64,000 nucleotides of DNA from Acidicapsa dinghuensis (GTDB lineage Bacteria > Acidobacteriota > Terriglobia > Terriglobales > Acidobacteriaceae): positions 682,001 to 746,000 of the forward strand of contig NZ_JAGSYH010000001.1 of the NCBI RefSeq assembly GCF_025685685.1, written 5' to 3'. The notes beneath the pieces were generated by a model. It was not told the DNA's origin. It made no database searches and saw only the letters and a program-made list of their open reading frames with translations. Of the stretch, positions 1 to 9,886 are shown piece by piece (position 1 is the stretch's first letter; every line of letters starts with the position of its first letter). Position numbers and translations under genes: made by a program.

Positions 1-245
1 CGCTATGCGCGTTGCCGCACAAAACTATTCTCAGGATTTGGTTCCGATTGACTTGACAGCGGTGTTAATCTTAAGAGTTTGGTGCAAGCGCTTTCGCGGT
101 CTGAATCCTGCTGAATCCCGACGACTTGGCATACTCCGCCGGCAGACGCGGAAGACCCTTGCGCCTGCTCAGAAGCTCGCGAATTTTCCGAACACAGGTC
201 CCGCACTGATGTGGGGTCCAGCATTTCTAAGGAGAGAGCAAACAC

Positions 246-1250
<1,005 letters not shown>

Positions 1251-1283
1251 TTTTCATTCAGCTCTCACCAAAACTGCGGATAT

Positions 1284-1314
1284 CCCATCCTTCGCTACTT
1301 TCGCGAAGGATGGG
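1284..1314 (+). terminator. strong stem-loop after gap
   Basis: CCCATCCTTCGC at 1284-1295 pairs perfectly with GCGAAGGATGGG at 1303-1314 around a 7-base loop. No T-run follows, so it may be an RNA-processing or 3'-end stabilising hairpin rather than an intrinsic terminator. Confidence 0.45.
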
Positions 1315-1369
1315 AACCACAGATCCCAACCACGCATGAACAACAAACCTGCGTGAAGAGGCAGAGCAG

Positions 1370-1759
1370 ATGCGGGTTGAAGAGATCGATCACGCAAACG
1401 ATGATTCGGATTCGGCGAGATATCCAGATCCGCAAAATGTTGCGCGCATGATCGTAATTAACAACTCTCAGATTGTGTTGGTCTTTCATCGGGTCAGAAT
1501 CCTGCTTATTGGGCTATTTCCCCTCGCAGTTCTGGCGGTTCGATACATCCCCAAAGGAGCATTACGGGACCGTCTTGAAATCACCTTGATAGCATTCATC
1601 CCGGTAATACTTGTGATTCTCCTCTTGGGTTATCTTTTTGATCGAGCCCTTCGACGCTGCCCGGTATGTAGGACTCGGATTACCAAGGCGACCGATGAAA
1701 AACGTCGTTGTCTCGAATGCGGAGCCATACTTTGGGACTCCTGGGATGAGGATCAATGA
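1370..1759 (+). CDS. small membrane protein with C-terminal zinc ribbon
   Basis: A 129-residue protein I cannot assign to a named family. It has two hydrophobic stretches (about residues 43-65 and 71-93) that look like membrane spans. The C-terminal tail carries two CxxC pairs (CPVC and CLEC, 15 residues between them) typical of a zinc ribbon. The stop overlaps the start of the RidA gene by four bases (ATGA), which implies translational coupling. The start is uncertain because the ribosome site before the ATG is weak; an in-frame ATG at 1448 (after residue 26) is possible. Real coding is likely because of the coupling and the zinc-ribbon pattern. Confidence 0.6.
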   Translation: MRVEEIDHANDDSDSARYPDPQNVARMIVINNSQIVLVFHRVRILLIGLFPLAVLAVRYIPKGALRDRLEITLIAFIPVILVILLLGYLFDRALRRCPVCRTRITKATDEKRRCLECGAILWDSWDEDQ

Positions 1760-2160
1760 GCAGAAACAACTTCACCGGCGGCTCTCCTTTCGAACCCATC
1801 ATCGGTTTCTCGCGCGCCGTGCGCGTTGGCAACGTTATCCATGTTGCTGGCACAGGTCCGGTTGGCGCTGACGATGCCGATGTCGAGACGCAGACGCGGC
1901 GCATCTTCGAGATTGCCAACGAAGTGCTTGGGCGTGCGGGAGCGTCTTTCAACGATGTCGTCCGCACCCGCATCTATCTCACTCATGTCGATGACTGGCA
2001 GGCAGTAGGCCGTGTGCATGGGGAGATCTTTCATGACATTCGCCCGGCAGCGACGATGCTGGTTGTGGCGCAACTGTTAAACCCCAAATGGCGCGTTGAG
2101 ATCGAGCTGGAAGCTATCGCTGCTTCCGAGCAGGCGACCTCAGCAGGCGCGAAAGGCTAG
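1756..2160 (+). CDS. RidA/YjgF family enamine/imine deaminase
   Basis: RidA proteins hydrolyse reactive enamine/imine intermediates released by PLP enzymes. The 134 residues match the family length. Recognisable pieces are the N-terminal segment ending in [10 protein letters not shown], the central [13 protein letters not shown] strand-helix, and the C-terminal [11 protein letters not shown] motif in which the conserved Arg contacts the substrate carboxylate. It overlaps the preceding zinc-ribbon gene by four bases, and its stop lies six bases before the likely pgk start, so all three are probably co-transcribed. Which Rid subfamily it belongs to cannot be told by eye, so no symbol is given. 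Confidence 0.9.
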   Translation: MSRNNFTGGSPFEPIIGFSRAVRVGNVIHVAGTGPVGADDADVETQTRRIFEIANEVLGRAGASFNDVVRTRIYLTHVDDWQAVGRVHGEIFHDIRPAATMLVVAQLLNPKWRVEIELEAIAASEQATSAGAKG

Positions 2161-2165
2161 TGATT

Positions 2166-3380
2166 ATGTCGAAGCTTTCAATTCGCGATCTTGATCTTAA
2201 AAACAAGCGCGTCTTTATCCGCGTTGATTTCAACGTGCCGCTCACCGAAGACGGCTCGGCCATCACCGATGACACCCGCATTCGCGCAACGCTGCCCACC
2301 ATTGAATACGCGCTGCGCCATCATGCCAAGGTGATTCTGGCCTCGCACCTGGGACGGCCCAAAGGCAAGCTAAACCCGAAGTATTCGCTGCGGCCAGTGG
2401 TCGATCGCCTGCGCGAACTGCTCGACCAGGATGTGAGCCTGTCGGTCAACGTAGGCTTCTCGCCAGATTGCGTCGGCGAGATAGCAGAAGAGTTGTCGCG
2501 CCAGCTTGAGTCTGGCCAGGTACTGCTGCTTGAGAATCTGCGCTTTCATGCTGAGGAAGAGGCAAACGATCCAGAGTTCAGCAAGAAGCTCGCTTCGCTG
2601 GCCGATGTCTATGTCAACGATGCTTTCGGCTCGGCGCATCGCGCACATGCCTCCACGGAAGGCATCACGCATTTCCTCAAGCCCGCCGCTGCCGGCCTGC
2701 TGATGGAGAAAGAGCTGACCTATCTGAATAAGGCTCTAGAAGCTCCGGAAAAGCCGTTCGTCGCCATCATCGGTGGCTCGAAGATCTCGGGCAAGATCGA
2801 CGTGATCGACAACCTGCTTGACAAGGTCGATACGCTCGTAATCGTTGGCGGCATGGCTTACACCTTTGATCGCGCGCTCGGCGTGACCACCGGCAAATCG
2901 CTGGTGGAAGAAGACAAGATCGACGTGGCCAAAGGCGCACTGGAAAAAGCCAAGGCTAACAGCGTGGAGATTCTGCTGCCGGTCGACAATATCCTCGCCG
3001 ACAGCTTCTCCGCCAATGCAAAAACGCAGGAGTGGGACTCGACGAAGAACTTTCCCGAAGACTGGCAGGGCCTCGACATCGGCCCAAAGACGGTCAAGAA
3101 GATCACGGAGATCGTTTCGAAGGCGAAGACGATTCTCTGGAACGGCCCCGCAGGTGTCTTTGAATTTCCGCGCTTTGCCGTGGGCACCAACGCCATTGCG
3201 CATGCGGTGGCCGCAAACAAGACCGCGACCTCGATCATCGGCGGCGGTGACTCGGTAAGCGCGATCAACCAGGCAGGAGTCGCGGATCAGATCACACATA
3301 TCTCCACCGGCGGCGGAGCAAGCCTTGAGTTCCTGGAAGGCAAGAAGCTGCCAGGCGTTGAAGCGTTGACCAATAAGTAG
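2166..3380 (+). CDS. pgk: phosphoglycerate kinase
   Basis: Transfers phosphate from 1,3-bisphosphoglycerate to ADP in glycolysis. Motifs are the N-terminal RVDFNVPL substrate loop, SHLGRPKG, the RAHAS segment, GGSKISGKI and the nucleotide-binding GGGDSVSAI near the C terminus. The protein is 404 residues from the ATG at 2166; a GTG two codons earlier overlaps the ridA stop but is the poorer choice, because pgk proteins typically begin [13 protein letters not shown]. It lies directly behind ridA and two genes before tpiA. Confidence 0.97.
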   Translation: MSKLSIRDLDLKNKRVFIRVDFNVPLTEDGSAITDDTRIRATLPTIEYALRHHAKVILASHLGRPKGKLNPKYSLRPVVDRLRELLDQDVSLSVNVGFSPDCVGEIAEELSRQLESGQVLLLENLRFHAEEEANDPEFSKKLASLADVYVNDAFGSAHRAHASTEGITHFLKPAAAGLLMEKELTYLNKALEAPEKPFVAIIGGSKISGKIDVIDNLLDKVDTLVIVGGMAYTFDRALGVTTGKSLVEEDKIDVAKGALEKAKANSVEILLPVDNILADSFSANAKTQEWDSTKNFPEDWQGLDIGPKTVKKITEIVSKAKTILWNGPAGVFEFPRFAVGTNAIAHAVAANKTATSIIGGGDSVSAINQAGVADQITHISTGGGASLEFLEGKKLPGVEALTNK

Positions 3381-3424
3381 CAGATTTCGTTCAGAACTCG
3401 ATCGCTTTAACAGCGACAACGAAG

Positions 3425-3473
3425 ATCTCCTTCGTAGAACGCATCCCAGTGAGGAGCGCGACGCGAAGGAGAT
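3425..3473 (+). promoter_or_regulatory. inverted repeat that could mask the ribosome site of the next gene
   Basis: ATCTCCTTCG at 3425-3434 is the exact reverse complement of CGAAGGAGAT at 3464-3473. The right arm contains the AAGGAG ribosome site of the gene starting at 3482 and is followed by a T-rich run. The element could act as a ribosome-site hairpin or as a weak terminator after pgk. Confidence 0.4.
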
Positions 3474-3481
3474 TTCTTTTT

Positions 3482-4021
3482 ATGGCCGAAGAGCAGAATC
3501 TTGCACGTGGGGTGATGGCCGGTATGATTGGCGGTCTTGTGGCATCGTGGGTCATGAATGAGTTCATGGCCGGTCCGGGGAAAAAGCTGAAGGCCGCTAT
3601 ACAGAGCGACGAACAGAACTGGTGCGATGAAGTGGACGAAGTTGAAGCTCAGGAGCATCCCAGGGAAGACGCTACGATGAAGGCTGCCGATGCCATCGTC
3701 AATACCGCAACGGGCGGACGTCATCTTTCCTGGGAAGGAAAACAGAAGGGCGGTCCGGTGGTGCATTACGCTTTTGGGGCGCTGATGGGTGGAGTCTACG
3801 GCGGTCTTACTGAATGCAATCTCGCTGTGTCCGCCGGATTCGGAACCATCTTCGGAGCTGCGCTGTTTGGCGGGGCAGACATGGTTGCTGTACCTGCACT
3901 CGAGCTGGCTCCTCGAGACAGTGCCCGCATTTCACCGGCCCTGGTTCCTCCACTAGCCGCTCACATTGTTTATGGAGCAACCACTGAGCTGGTGCGGCGC
4001 ATTGTGCGAGAGGTCCTTTAA
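3482..4021 (+). CDS. DUF1440-like integral membrane protein
   Basis: A 179-residue membrane protein. A Gly-rich first span (about residues 8-25, GVMAGMIGGLVASWVMNE) is followed by a hydrophilic loop rich in Glu, then two or three further hydrophobic segments ending in an Arg-rich tail. The pattern resembles the DUF1440/YagU family, function unknown; that link is from memory and moderate. The ATG at 3482 is chosen because AAGGAG lies about ten bases upstream; the frame is open to 3449. It sits between pgk and tpiA, but no glycolytic role is evident. Confidence 0.7.
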   Translation: MAEEQNLARGVMAGMIGGLVASWVMNEFMAGPGKKLKAAIQSDEQNWCDEVDEVEAQEHPREDATMKAADAIVNTATGGRHLSWEGKQKGGPVVHYAFGALMGGVYGGLTECNLAVSAGFGTIFGAALFGGADMVAVPALELAPRDSARISPALVPPLAAHIVYGATTELVRRIVREVL

Positions 4022-4164
4022 CTCGCGGGAATATCTCCGGTATAGGTGGGCAAGGAGAGAGCCGTGTTGCAGACTCGTGTGTATGTCCTGCAAGCTCGTG
4101 TCATAAAGCATCTCGCCGCAGCGGCTGCATCCGATAAAATCGAGTGCGAGGAAACCAACACAAC

Positions 4165-4917
4165 ATGGGTCGTATTGCACTAATCGCAGCCAACTGGAAG
4201 ATGTATAAAACTCCGGCCGAAGCCAAGGCCTTTACCGATGCCTTTCTACCACTGGTCGCGGGCCACACCCGCGACCAGATCGCTCTGTTTCCCTCCGTAA
4301 CATCGCTTGCCACCGTCGTCGAAGCCGTCAAGGGCTCGAACGTCGCAGCAGGCCTGCAGAACATGCACTTTGCCGAAGAGGGAGCTTATACCGGCGAAAC
4401 CTCAGCGCTGATGCTCAAGGCTGTTGGTGCGACGCACACGCTCATCGGTCACTCCGAGCGCCGGCAATATTTTGCCGAGACCGATGAGATCGTAAACAAG
4501 AAGCTGCACACCGCGCTGAGACACGGCATCGTTCCCGTTGTCTGCATTGGCGAAGTGCTCGCCGAGCGCGAAGCAGGCCTGACCGCTGATGTGCTCAAGA
4601 CGCAGATCACCGGCGCATTTGCAGGCATTACCGCTGAGGCCGCCACGCCAATCGTGATCGCGTACGAACCCGTATGGGCCATCGGCACTGGTAAAACAGC
4701 GACTCCTGAGATGGCAGTTGAAGCTCACAAGATCATTCGCGCTGAAGTTGCGAAGCTGCTCGGATCGGGGATCGCTGTGAATGTTCGCATCCTCTATGGC
4801 GGCTCTGTAAAGCCTGAGAATGCCTCTGCCCTGCTCAATGAAGAGGAGATTGACGGCGCGCTTGTCGGCGGAGCCAGCCTCAAGCCTGACTCCTTCGCAG
4901 CAATCGTGAAATATTAG
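4165..4917 (+). CDS. tpiA: triose-phosphate isomerase
   Basis: Interconverts dihydroxyacetone phosphate and glyceraldehyde 3-phosphate. Diagnostic motifs are AANWKMYK with the catalytic Lys at the N terminus, IGHSERRQYF with the electrophilic His, the catalytic-Glu and loop-6 motif AYEPVWAIGTGKTATPE, and YGGSVKPENA binding phosphate. Starting at ATG 4165 gives 250 residues, the normal size. A GTG seven codons upstream is in frame but adds an atypical leader. GAGGAAA lies about ten bases before the ATG. No secG follows, unlike the common tpiA-secG arrangement. Confidence 0.98.
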   Translation: MGRIALIAANWKMYKTPAEAKAFTDAFLPLVAGHTRDQIALFPSVTSLATVVEAVKGSNVAAGLQNMHFAEEGAYTGETSALMLKAVGATHTLIGHSERRQYFAETDEIVNKKLHTALRHGIVPVVCIGEVLAEREAGLTADVLKTQITGAFAGITAEAATPIVIAYEPVWAIGTGKTATPEMAVEAHKIIRAEVAKLLGSGIAVNVRILYGGSVKPENASALLNEEEIDGALVGGASLKPDSFAAIVKY

Positions 4918-4928
4918 CCAATCCACGA

Positions 4929-4964
4929 TACGCCGGCTGGAACGGCTCTGCTCCATCCGGCGTA
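4929..4964 (+). terminator. stem-loop after tpiA
   Basis: TACGCCGG at 4929-4936 pairs with CCGGCGTA at 4957-4964, with a further TGGA/TCCA inner stem after one mismatch. There is no T-run. It lies directly after tpiA and ends ten bases before the next start codon, so it could end transcription or shield that start. Confidence 0.4.
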
Positions 4965-4973
4965 GTATTGGGC

Positions 4974-6182
4974 ATGCCCGAATTGGCGGCCAAAACGGAT
5001 ACTGTGTACGGCGCGTCTCAAGCGCCTTCCGCCACGCTCTCCTCCGCTACACCCTCCGCGCCAGCTCGCGATTTCTACATCGACCGGTTGCGTGCCGTCA
5101 TGACGGCGCTGGTCGTTCTGCACCACACGGCGATCACATACGGCGCCAGCGGCGGTTGGTTCTGGAATGAGCTCAAGCCGTCGGGCACGCTTTCCAGCTT
5201 GCTTCTGACGATGTTTGTCGCTACCAATCAGGCGTATTTCATGGGCTTCTTTTTTCTGCTCGCGGGCTACTTCACGCCCAGCTCGCTTGAACGCAAAGGT
5301 TACGGCCAATTTCTTCTCGATCGTTTTCTCCGTCTCGGATTGCCTCTGCTCGCCTTTGGCCTGCTGCTTGGACCGCTGACTACAGGCATCGTAAACGCCG
5401 CAACTGGCGACGGATTCTGGCCTTGCATACAGTATCTCTGGAATCATCGCGAGTTCATTAACGGGCCATTGTGGTTTGCCCAGGCATTGCTGATCTTCAG
5501 CCTCGCCTATTGCGCATGGCGGGCGATCTTCGGCATGCCCCTTGCCGGTGCGAGACGTAGTCCGAAGCCAGTTCCAGGTTACGGCTGGTGGCTGCTGAGC
5601 GCCGTGGGAACAGCGGTTGGAGCGCTAGCCATCCGGGAGTTTGTGCCTGTCGGTAAGAATGTCTTCGGTCTGCAGCTTGGCTACTTCGCCGGATATATCT
5701 TCCTCTTTGCGGTCGGTATTGCGGCACGCCGTCACGACTGGCTGCGGCAGCTCTCGTGGCGCAATGTCCGCCCATGGCTGCGGACACTGATCATAGCGTT
5801 TCCCGCGATGCCGATAGGGATTGCGGTAGCGCGCGCCTTCCACAGTGGAGGCAAAGCCGATTTTTCGGGTGGACTCTCCTGGCCCGCGATCCTGTACGCC
5901 TTCTGGGAGCCGTTTGTTGCGTGGGCTCTGATAGGCGCATGGTTGCTGCTGTTTCGCAAATACATGAATCAGCCATCGCCGCTCTGGGATTGGCTCAATC
6001 GCCGCGCCTATGCTGTGTACATCATCCATCCGCCGATTCTTGTGAGCATCAGCCTTGCACTCTGGCATTGGACCGCACCGGCACTCATCAAATTCGGCGT
6101 TACAGGCGTATTGACATGCACAGCATGCTGGCTGCTGTCTGATCCTCTTGTTCGAATTCCGGGTGTGCGCAGCATTGTGTAA
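4974..6182 (+). CDS. acyltransferase 3 family membrane protein
   Basis: A 402-residue polytopic membrane protein of the acyltransferase-3 type (OafA/NolL-like), which O-acylates sugars or other envelope components. After a short soluble leader the family signature FYIDRLRAVMTALVVLHHT begins the first span; the Arg and the conserved His of that span are present. About ten hydrophobic segments follow. ATG 4974 is preferred over TTG 4968. It follows tpiA by 56 bases with a stem-loop between. The substrate cannot be read from sequence. Confidence 0.88.
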   Translation: MPELAAKTDTVYGASQAPSATLSSATPSAPARDFYIDRLRAVMTALVVLHHTAITYGASGGWFWNELKPSGTLSSLLLTMFVATNQAYFMGFFFLLAGYFTPSSLERKGYGQFLLDRFLRLGLPLLAFGLLLGPLTTGIVNAATGDGFWPCIQYLWNHREFINGPLWFAQALLIFSLAYCAWRAIFGMPLAGARRSPKPVPGYGWWLLSAVGTAVGALAIREFVPVGKNVFGLQLGYFAGYIFLFAVGIAARRHDWLRQLSWRNVRPWLRTLIIAFPAMPIGIAVARAFHSGGKADFSGGLSWPAILYAFWEPFVAWALIGAWLLLFRKYMNQPSPLWDWLNRRAYAVYIIHPPILVSISLALWHWTAPALIKFGVTGVLTCTACWLLSDPLVRIPGVRSIV

Positions 6183-6209
6183 GACTCATCGGCGGCGATG
6201 CGATGCACG

Positions 6210-6527
6210 CTAACTTGAAATCGGCACAGGAAGCACATAGAGCGCACCGTCGCGAACTTCGCAGGGAAACACGCGCGCCTTCGCGTTCGGGTTGTGTTCC
6301 GCGGCTCCAGTCTTAACGTCAAATGCCCATCCGTGAAATGGACACACGACACGGCCGTTTTCAATAATTCCCTGCCCAAGCGGGCCCTCTTCATGCGGAC
6401 AGATATTCGTCAGCACGGCAATCTCGCCGTTGACGCGAGCGATGCACAGATTGCCATCCGCAGCTTCACATACATCGCCCTCCGCAGGCAGTTCGCTCTC
6501 GCTGCAGACTCGGATCATTTCCGGCAT
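6210..6527 (-). CDS. Rieske [2Fe-2S] ferredoxin-type protein
   Basis: A 105-residue small Rieske protein, probably a soluble electron carrier or the small-subunit type seen with nitrite reductase and dioxygenases. The cluster-binding pair is visible as CPHEEGPLGQG and CPFHGWAFD (C-x-H ... C-x-x-H). The start at 6527 is chosen because GAGGGAG lies seven bases upstream; the frame is open eight codons further. No oxygenase or reductase partner is next to it, so its partner is unknown. It is divergent from the hydrolase gene at 6620. Confidence 0.9.
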   Translation of the reverse strand: MPEMIRVCSESELPAEGDVCEAADGNLCIARVNGEIAVLTNICPHEEGPLGQGIIENGRVVCPFHGWAFDVKTGAAEHNPNAKARVFPCEVRDGALYVLPVPISS

Positions 6528-6619
6528 ATACACTCCCTCAAACCACTTCATAGTATCGGACGCGATAGGATCAATACAGCCGGTTTTATCAGCCGCTCTT
6601 ATAACAAGCTACCGAAAGC

Positions 6620-7585
6620 ATGCCGAAAGCAAAACCATCCCAGCGCAAAGCCAAGCCACAGCAGAAGCCACATGCATCGGCTTTCACCAAGGCGCTTGAA
6701 GAGATGCAGCACCAGCCTGCCTCGGCGTTTCCGAATGTGTCAGGGCGATGGCTGTTATCAGCTTTGGCTGTCATGATCGTCATCGCTGCAGGCTGCGGGT
6801 GGATGGCGCTGTGTCTGCTCTATTGGCAAGGCAGCTGGCAGTTGCTGTATCACCCACAGCGTACGATCACAAAAACTCCGGCAAGCGCAGGACTGGCATT
6901 TGAACCGGTGCATTTCTGGGCTACCGAATCCGGAGACACACGACTCACAGGATGGTGGATTCCCTCGCCCGCCGCGCGTTTCACGATGCTCTACCTCCAT
7001 GGAGCCGATGGCGACCTGAGCAGCGACGTTGATACGCTCGCTGCGCTGCATCGCCTCGGAGTCAATGTTCTTGCCATCGACTATCGCGGATATGGTCAGA
7101 GCGTACCAGGCAAACCGAGCGAAGGCCGCCTGCTTGAAGACGCAAACGAATCACTCACCTATCTGGAGCAGTCACGCCATATCGCAGCTTCGTCCATCGT
7201 TGTGTACGGGGAAGAACTGGGAGCGGACATAGCCGCTGAGCTGACCGGGCAGCCATCGTCAAGGATAGCTGGCGTGGTTCTCACGGACCCTGTCATCGAC
7301 GCCATGCAGACTGTTTTTTCTGACCGGCGAAGCCGCCTGGTGCCAGCGCACTGGCTGGTCAAGGATCGTTACGATCTCGCGGCCGCGGCATCTGGACTGG
7401 CCCTGCCATCGCTCTGGCTCATTTCGCAGCCCAGTGCTGCAGAAGCGAAACCACCGGCAGCTTATCAACTGGTCCGCTCACCAAAGATGTCGGTCGTCTT
7501 GCGCGCGCCAGTGACCACCAATCTCAACTTTGTTCCCGAGATCAGCCGCTGGCTGGATGAGCTTACATCCCCGGCTACGCGCTAA
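6620..7585 (+). CDS. membrane-anchored alpha/beta-hydrolase-like protein lacking the nucleophile serine
   Basis: A 321-residue protein with a Lys-rich cytosolic leader, one membrane span (about residues 46-70) and a BEM46/ABHD-type alpha/beta-hydrolase domain. The oxyanion-side strand LYLHGADGD and the ANVLAIDYRGYGQS-like segment are typical of the family. At the nucleophile elbow the expected G-x-S-x-G reads GEELG (residues 197-201), so Glu199 replaces the catalytic Ser. Unless this is a sequencing artefact, hydrolase activity is unlikely and a binding or scaffold role is possible. The stop overlaps the end of convergent hldE by four bases. Confidence 0.85.
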   Translation: MPKAKPSQRKAKPQQKPHASAFTKALEEMQHQPASAFPNVSGRWLLSALAVMIVIAAGCGWMALCLLYWQGSWQLLYHPQRTITKTPASAGLAFEPVHFWATESGDTRLTGWWIPSPAARFTMLYLHGADGDLSSDVDTLAALHRLGVNVLAIDYRGYGQSVPGKPSEGRLLEDANESLTYLEQSRHIAASSIVVYGEELGADIAAELTGQPSSRIAGVVLTDPVIDAMQTVFSDRRSRLVPAHWLVKDRYDLAAAASGLALPSLWLISQPSAAEAKPPAAYQLVRSPKMSVVLRAPVTTNLNFVPEISRWLDELTSPATR

Positions 7586-9057
7586 CTGCTCGTTCCTGCC
7601 AGAGAGCGCTGAATAAGCCTTGTTGTTGAGTGACCTTCGACCGTCGGCACAATCGCTACTTTGCCGCCCCACGACTTCACTTCCTTTGCGCCAACAACTG
7701 TGTCTTCGTTGTAATCGCCCCCTTTGACGATCACATCCGGCCGAGTCGCAACGATCAACTCAAACGGAGTGGCTTCGCCAAAGATGGTGACTGCATCGAC
7801 AGAAGCAAGTGCGGCCAACACACGAGCGCGCTCATTTTCACCGACCACTGGCCGGTTCGGCCCCTTCAGGCACGACACGGATTCATCGCTGTTGATCGCG
7901 ACTATCAGACGATCACCCAATCTGCGCGACTGTTCCAGCACGGTGATATGCCCAACGTGAATCAGATCGAAGCACCCATTAGTGAAGACGACACGTTCGC
8001 CATTCGCGCGCCATACGGCAACGCGGCGCGCCAGCTCATCGCGTGTGAGCACCTTGTCTTCCGCATGCAGTGCAATGTCTGGAGCAAGCGCAGCGAGCAG
8101 TTCATGCTTCTCAACAGGAACAGTGCCGACCTTGCCGACAACAATGCCAGCAGCGATATTCGCAAGCTGCACGGAAGGCTCAATGGCAAGACCGGAAGCA
8201 AGGCATAGTGAAAGAACCGCGATCACGGTGTCGCCCGCGCCAGACACATCAAAGACCTGCCGTGCCTGTGCCGGAGCGAGAAACCGGTTGCCCGGCCGCA
8301 GAACCGCAATTCCCTTCTCGCTCAGCGTTACCGTCAGATATTCAAGATCAAACGCCGAGACCATTTGCTCGCCCGATGTGAGCATCGCTTCAAGATTCCG
8401 AGCATCCTCGCGCGTTGCAACTGAGAGCTCATTCAAATTCGGGCACACTGTCGTCGCACCCTTGTACCGCGAAAAATCAGCAGTCTTGGGATCGACCAGC
8501 ACAGGAATCCCGTGCTGGCGCGCAGCGTGGATCACTGCCTGGCACAACTCTGGCATCAGGACGCCTTTGGCATAATCCGAAAGCACGACGGCATCGCATT
8601 TCGGCAGCTCTTCCAGTGCGCGCTCCAGTAGCCTGCTGTGATCGCCCTGCGCACGCTGGCCCAGATTTTCGCTATCGAGACGAAGCATCTGTTGGCGGCC
8701 GCCAACGATGCGGGTTTTCGTGATTGTAGGAAAGCCGCTGCAAGGGACAAATGCCGATTCGATCCCGTGCTCTTTCACACAGGCTTCGAGTAATTTCTCA
8801 TCAGCATCGCCGCCTGTAAATCCAATAAGCCAGACTTGTGCTCCAAGCTTGGCGAGATTCATCGCAACGTTCGCTGCGCCGCCGGGCTGCTGGCTCTGGT
8901 GCGTTGCACGCACCACCGGTACTGGAGCCTCAGGCGAGATGCGGCCCACATCGCCCCAAATGTATTTATCGAGCATGACGTCGCCGAGCACCAGCAGCCG
9001 CTTTGCAGGCCACTCCTGTTCAATCTTTTGAATGACGTCATGAAGCTGTTCGATCAT
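7582..9057 (-). CDS. hldE: bifunctional heptose 7-phosphate kinase / heptose 1-phosphate adenylyltransferase
   Basis: Carries out two steps of ADP-heptose synthesis for the LPS inner core: phosphorylation of D-glycero-beta-D-manno-heptose 7-phosphate, then adenylylation of the 1-phosphate. The N-terminal PfkB-type kinase domain (about residues 15-320) has LGDVMLDKYIWG and the anion-hole motif SGAGDTV. The C-terminal cytidylyltransferase-like domain (about 345-480) has FTNGCFDLIHVGH with the HxGH motif. At 491 residues it is the full fused form. It is transcribed after gmhA with about 60 bases between. Confidence 0.97.
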   Translation of the reverse strand: MIEQLHDVIQKIEQEWPAKRLLVLGDVMLDKYIWGDVGRISPEAPVPVVRATHQSQQPGGAANVAMNLAKLGAQVWLIGFTGGDADEKLLEACVKEHGIESAFVPCSGFPTITKTRIVGGRQQMLRLDSENLGQRAQGDHSRLLERALEELPKCDAVVLSDYAKGVLMPELCQAVIHAARQHGIPVLVDPKTADFSRYKGATTVCPNLNELSVATREDARNLEAMLTSGEQMVSAFDLEYLTVTLSEKGIAVLRPGNRFLAPAQARQVFDVSGAGDTVIAVLSLCLASGLAIEPSVQLANIAAGIVVGKVGTVPVEKHELLAALAPDIALHAEDKVLTRDELARRVAVWRANGERVVFTNGCFDLIHVGHITVLEQSRRLGDRLIVAINSDESVSCLKGPNRPVVGENERARVLAALASVDAVTIFGEATPFELIVATRPDVIVKGGDYNEDTVVGAKEVKSWGGKVAIVPTVEGHSTTRLIQRSLAGTSS

Positions 9058-9118
9058 TTTTCATCCTTGGGTTTCCGTGCTAAGTGAGCATCTAAACAGC
9101 GCCTGCGCCTGATGATGT

Positions 9119-9736
9119 TTACTTGATTGCAGATTCCACGCGAGCGGCTTCTGAAGCGACCCAATCCAGTTCGATCCAATCGCAAAGCATGTGTCCAGCA
9201 AGCATGTGCGCTTCTTGAACGCGGGCCGTATCGCGCGACTGCACTGCGAAGAGATAATCTGCAAGTGGGGCCATGCGTCCGCCGCCCTCGCCGGTAAAAG
9301 CAACGGTGGCAATATTGCGGGCACGCGCGGCCTGCAATGCGCAGACGACATTGTGGCTGTTACCTGAGGTTGAAATGCCTACCAGCACATCGCCTTCATT
9401 GCCCAGCGCTTCAATCTGGCGTGCGAAAACAGCCTCATAGCCGTAGTCGTTTGCAACTGAGGTTAGGATCGAAGTGTCGGTTGTGAGCGCGATCGAAGGT
9501 AGACCGCGACGCTCGCGACGGAAGCGGCCTACGATCTCAGCGGCGAGATGCTGCGAGTCACCGGCGCTGCCGCCATTGCCGCACCAGAAGATCTGATTGC
9601 CCCGGTGCAGAGCTGCTGCCATCAGTTTCGCAATCTCTTCCAACAACTCCTGCTGGTGGTGCAGGGTTTGAATCAGTTCGAGATGATCGACAATGCCTTT
9701 GCCGAAGACGGACTCCCGATCCGGATGATTCGCCAT
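9119..9736 (-). CDS. gmhA: phosphoheptose isomerase
   Basis: Converts sedoheptulose 7-phosphate to D-glycero-D-manno-heptose 7-phosphate, the first step towards ADP-heptose. The SIS domain shows CGNGGSAGDSQHLAAE, GRFRRERRGLP, the TSGNSHN phosphate loop and the catalytic His segment QEAHMLAGHMLCDWIE. The ATG at 9736 gives 205 residues, the normal size, with AAAGGAG close before it; the frame is open to 9811 (230 residues), so the start is not certain. It is the first gene of the gmhA-hldE pair and divergent from gmhB. Confidence 0.95.
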   Translation of the reverse strand: MANHPDRESVFGKGIVDHLELIQTLHHQQELLEEIAKLMAAALHRGNQIFWCGNGGSAGDSQHLAAEIVGRFRRERRGLPSIALTTDTSILTSVANDYGYEAVFARQIEALGNEGDVLVGISTSGNSHNVVCALQAARARNIATVAFTGEGGGRMAPLADYLFAVQSRDTARVQEAHMLAGHMLCDWIELDWVASEAARVESAIK

Positions 9737-9886
9737 GCGCTCCTTTGCCTCGCATTCCCGGGGGAGATGCGGAACGGAAGTGGGCCACTGCTCGGGCCGT
9801 CTATGTCTCATGTTTCCGGTTGAACTGGCCGACCTATGCTGCCTTCCTGCCGGACGACATCAACGTAATACTTGTATTCTAACCGG

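Noticed and set aside
48..76. Promoter for gap (TTGACT ... TTAAGA)
   Set aside because: Spacing is right, but the -10 box matches only two of six positions, so I do not call it.
2736..3419. 227-residue minus-strand open frame
   Set aside because: Antisense to pgk, no recognisable motif and no ribosome site.
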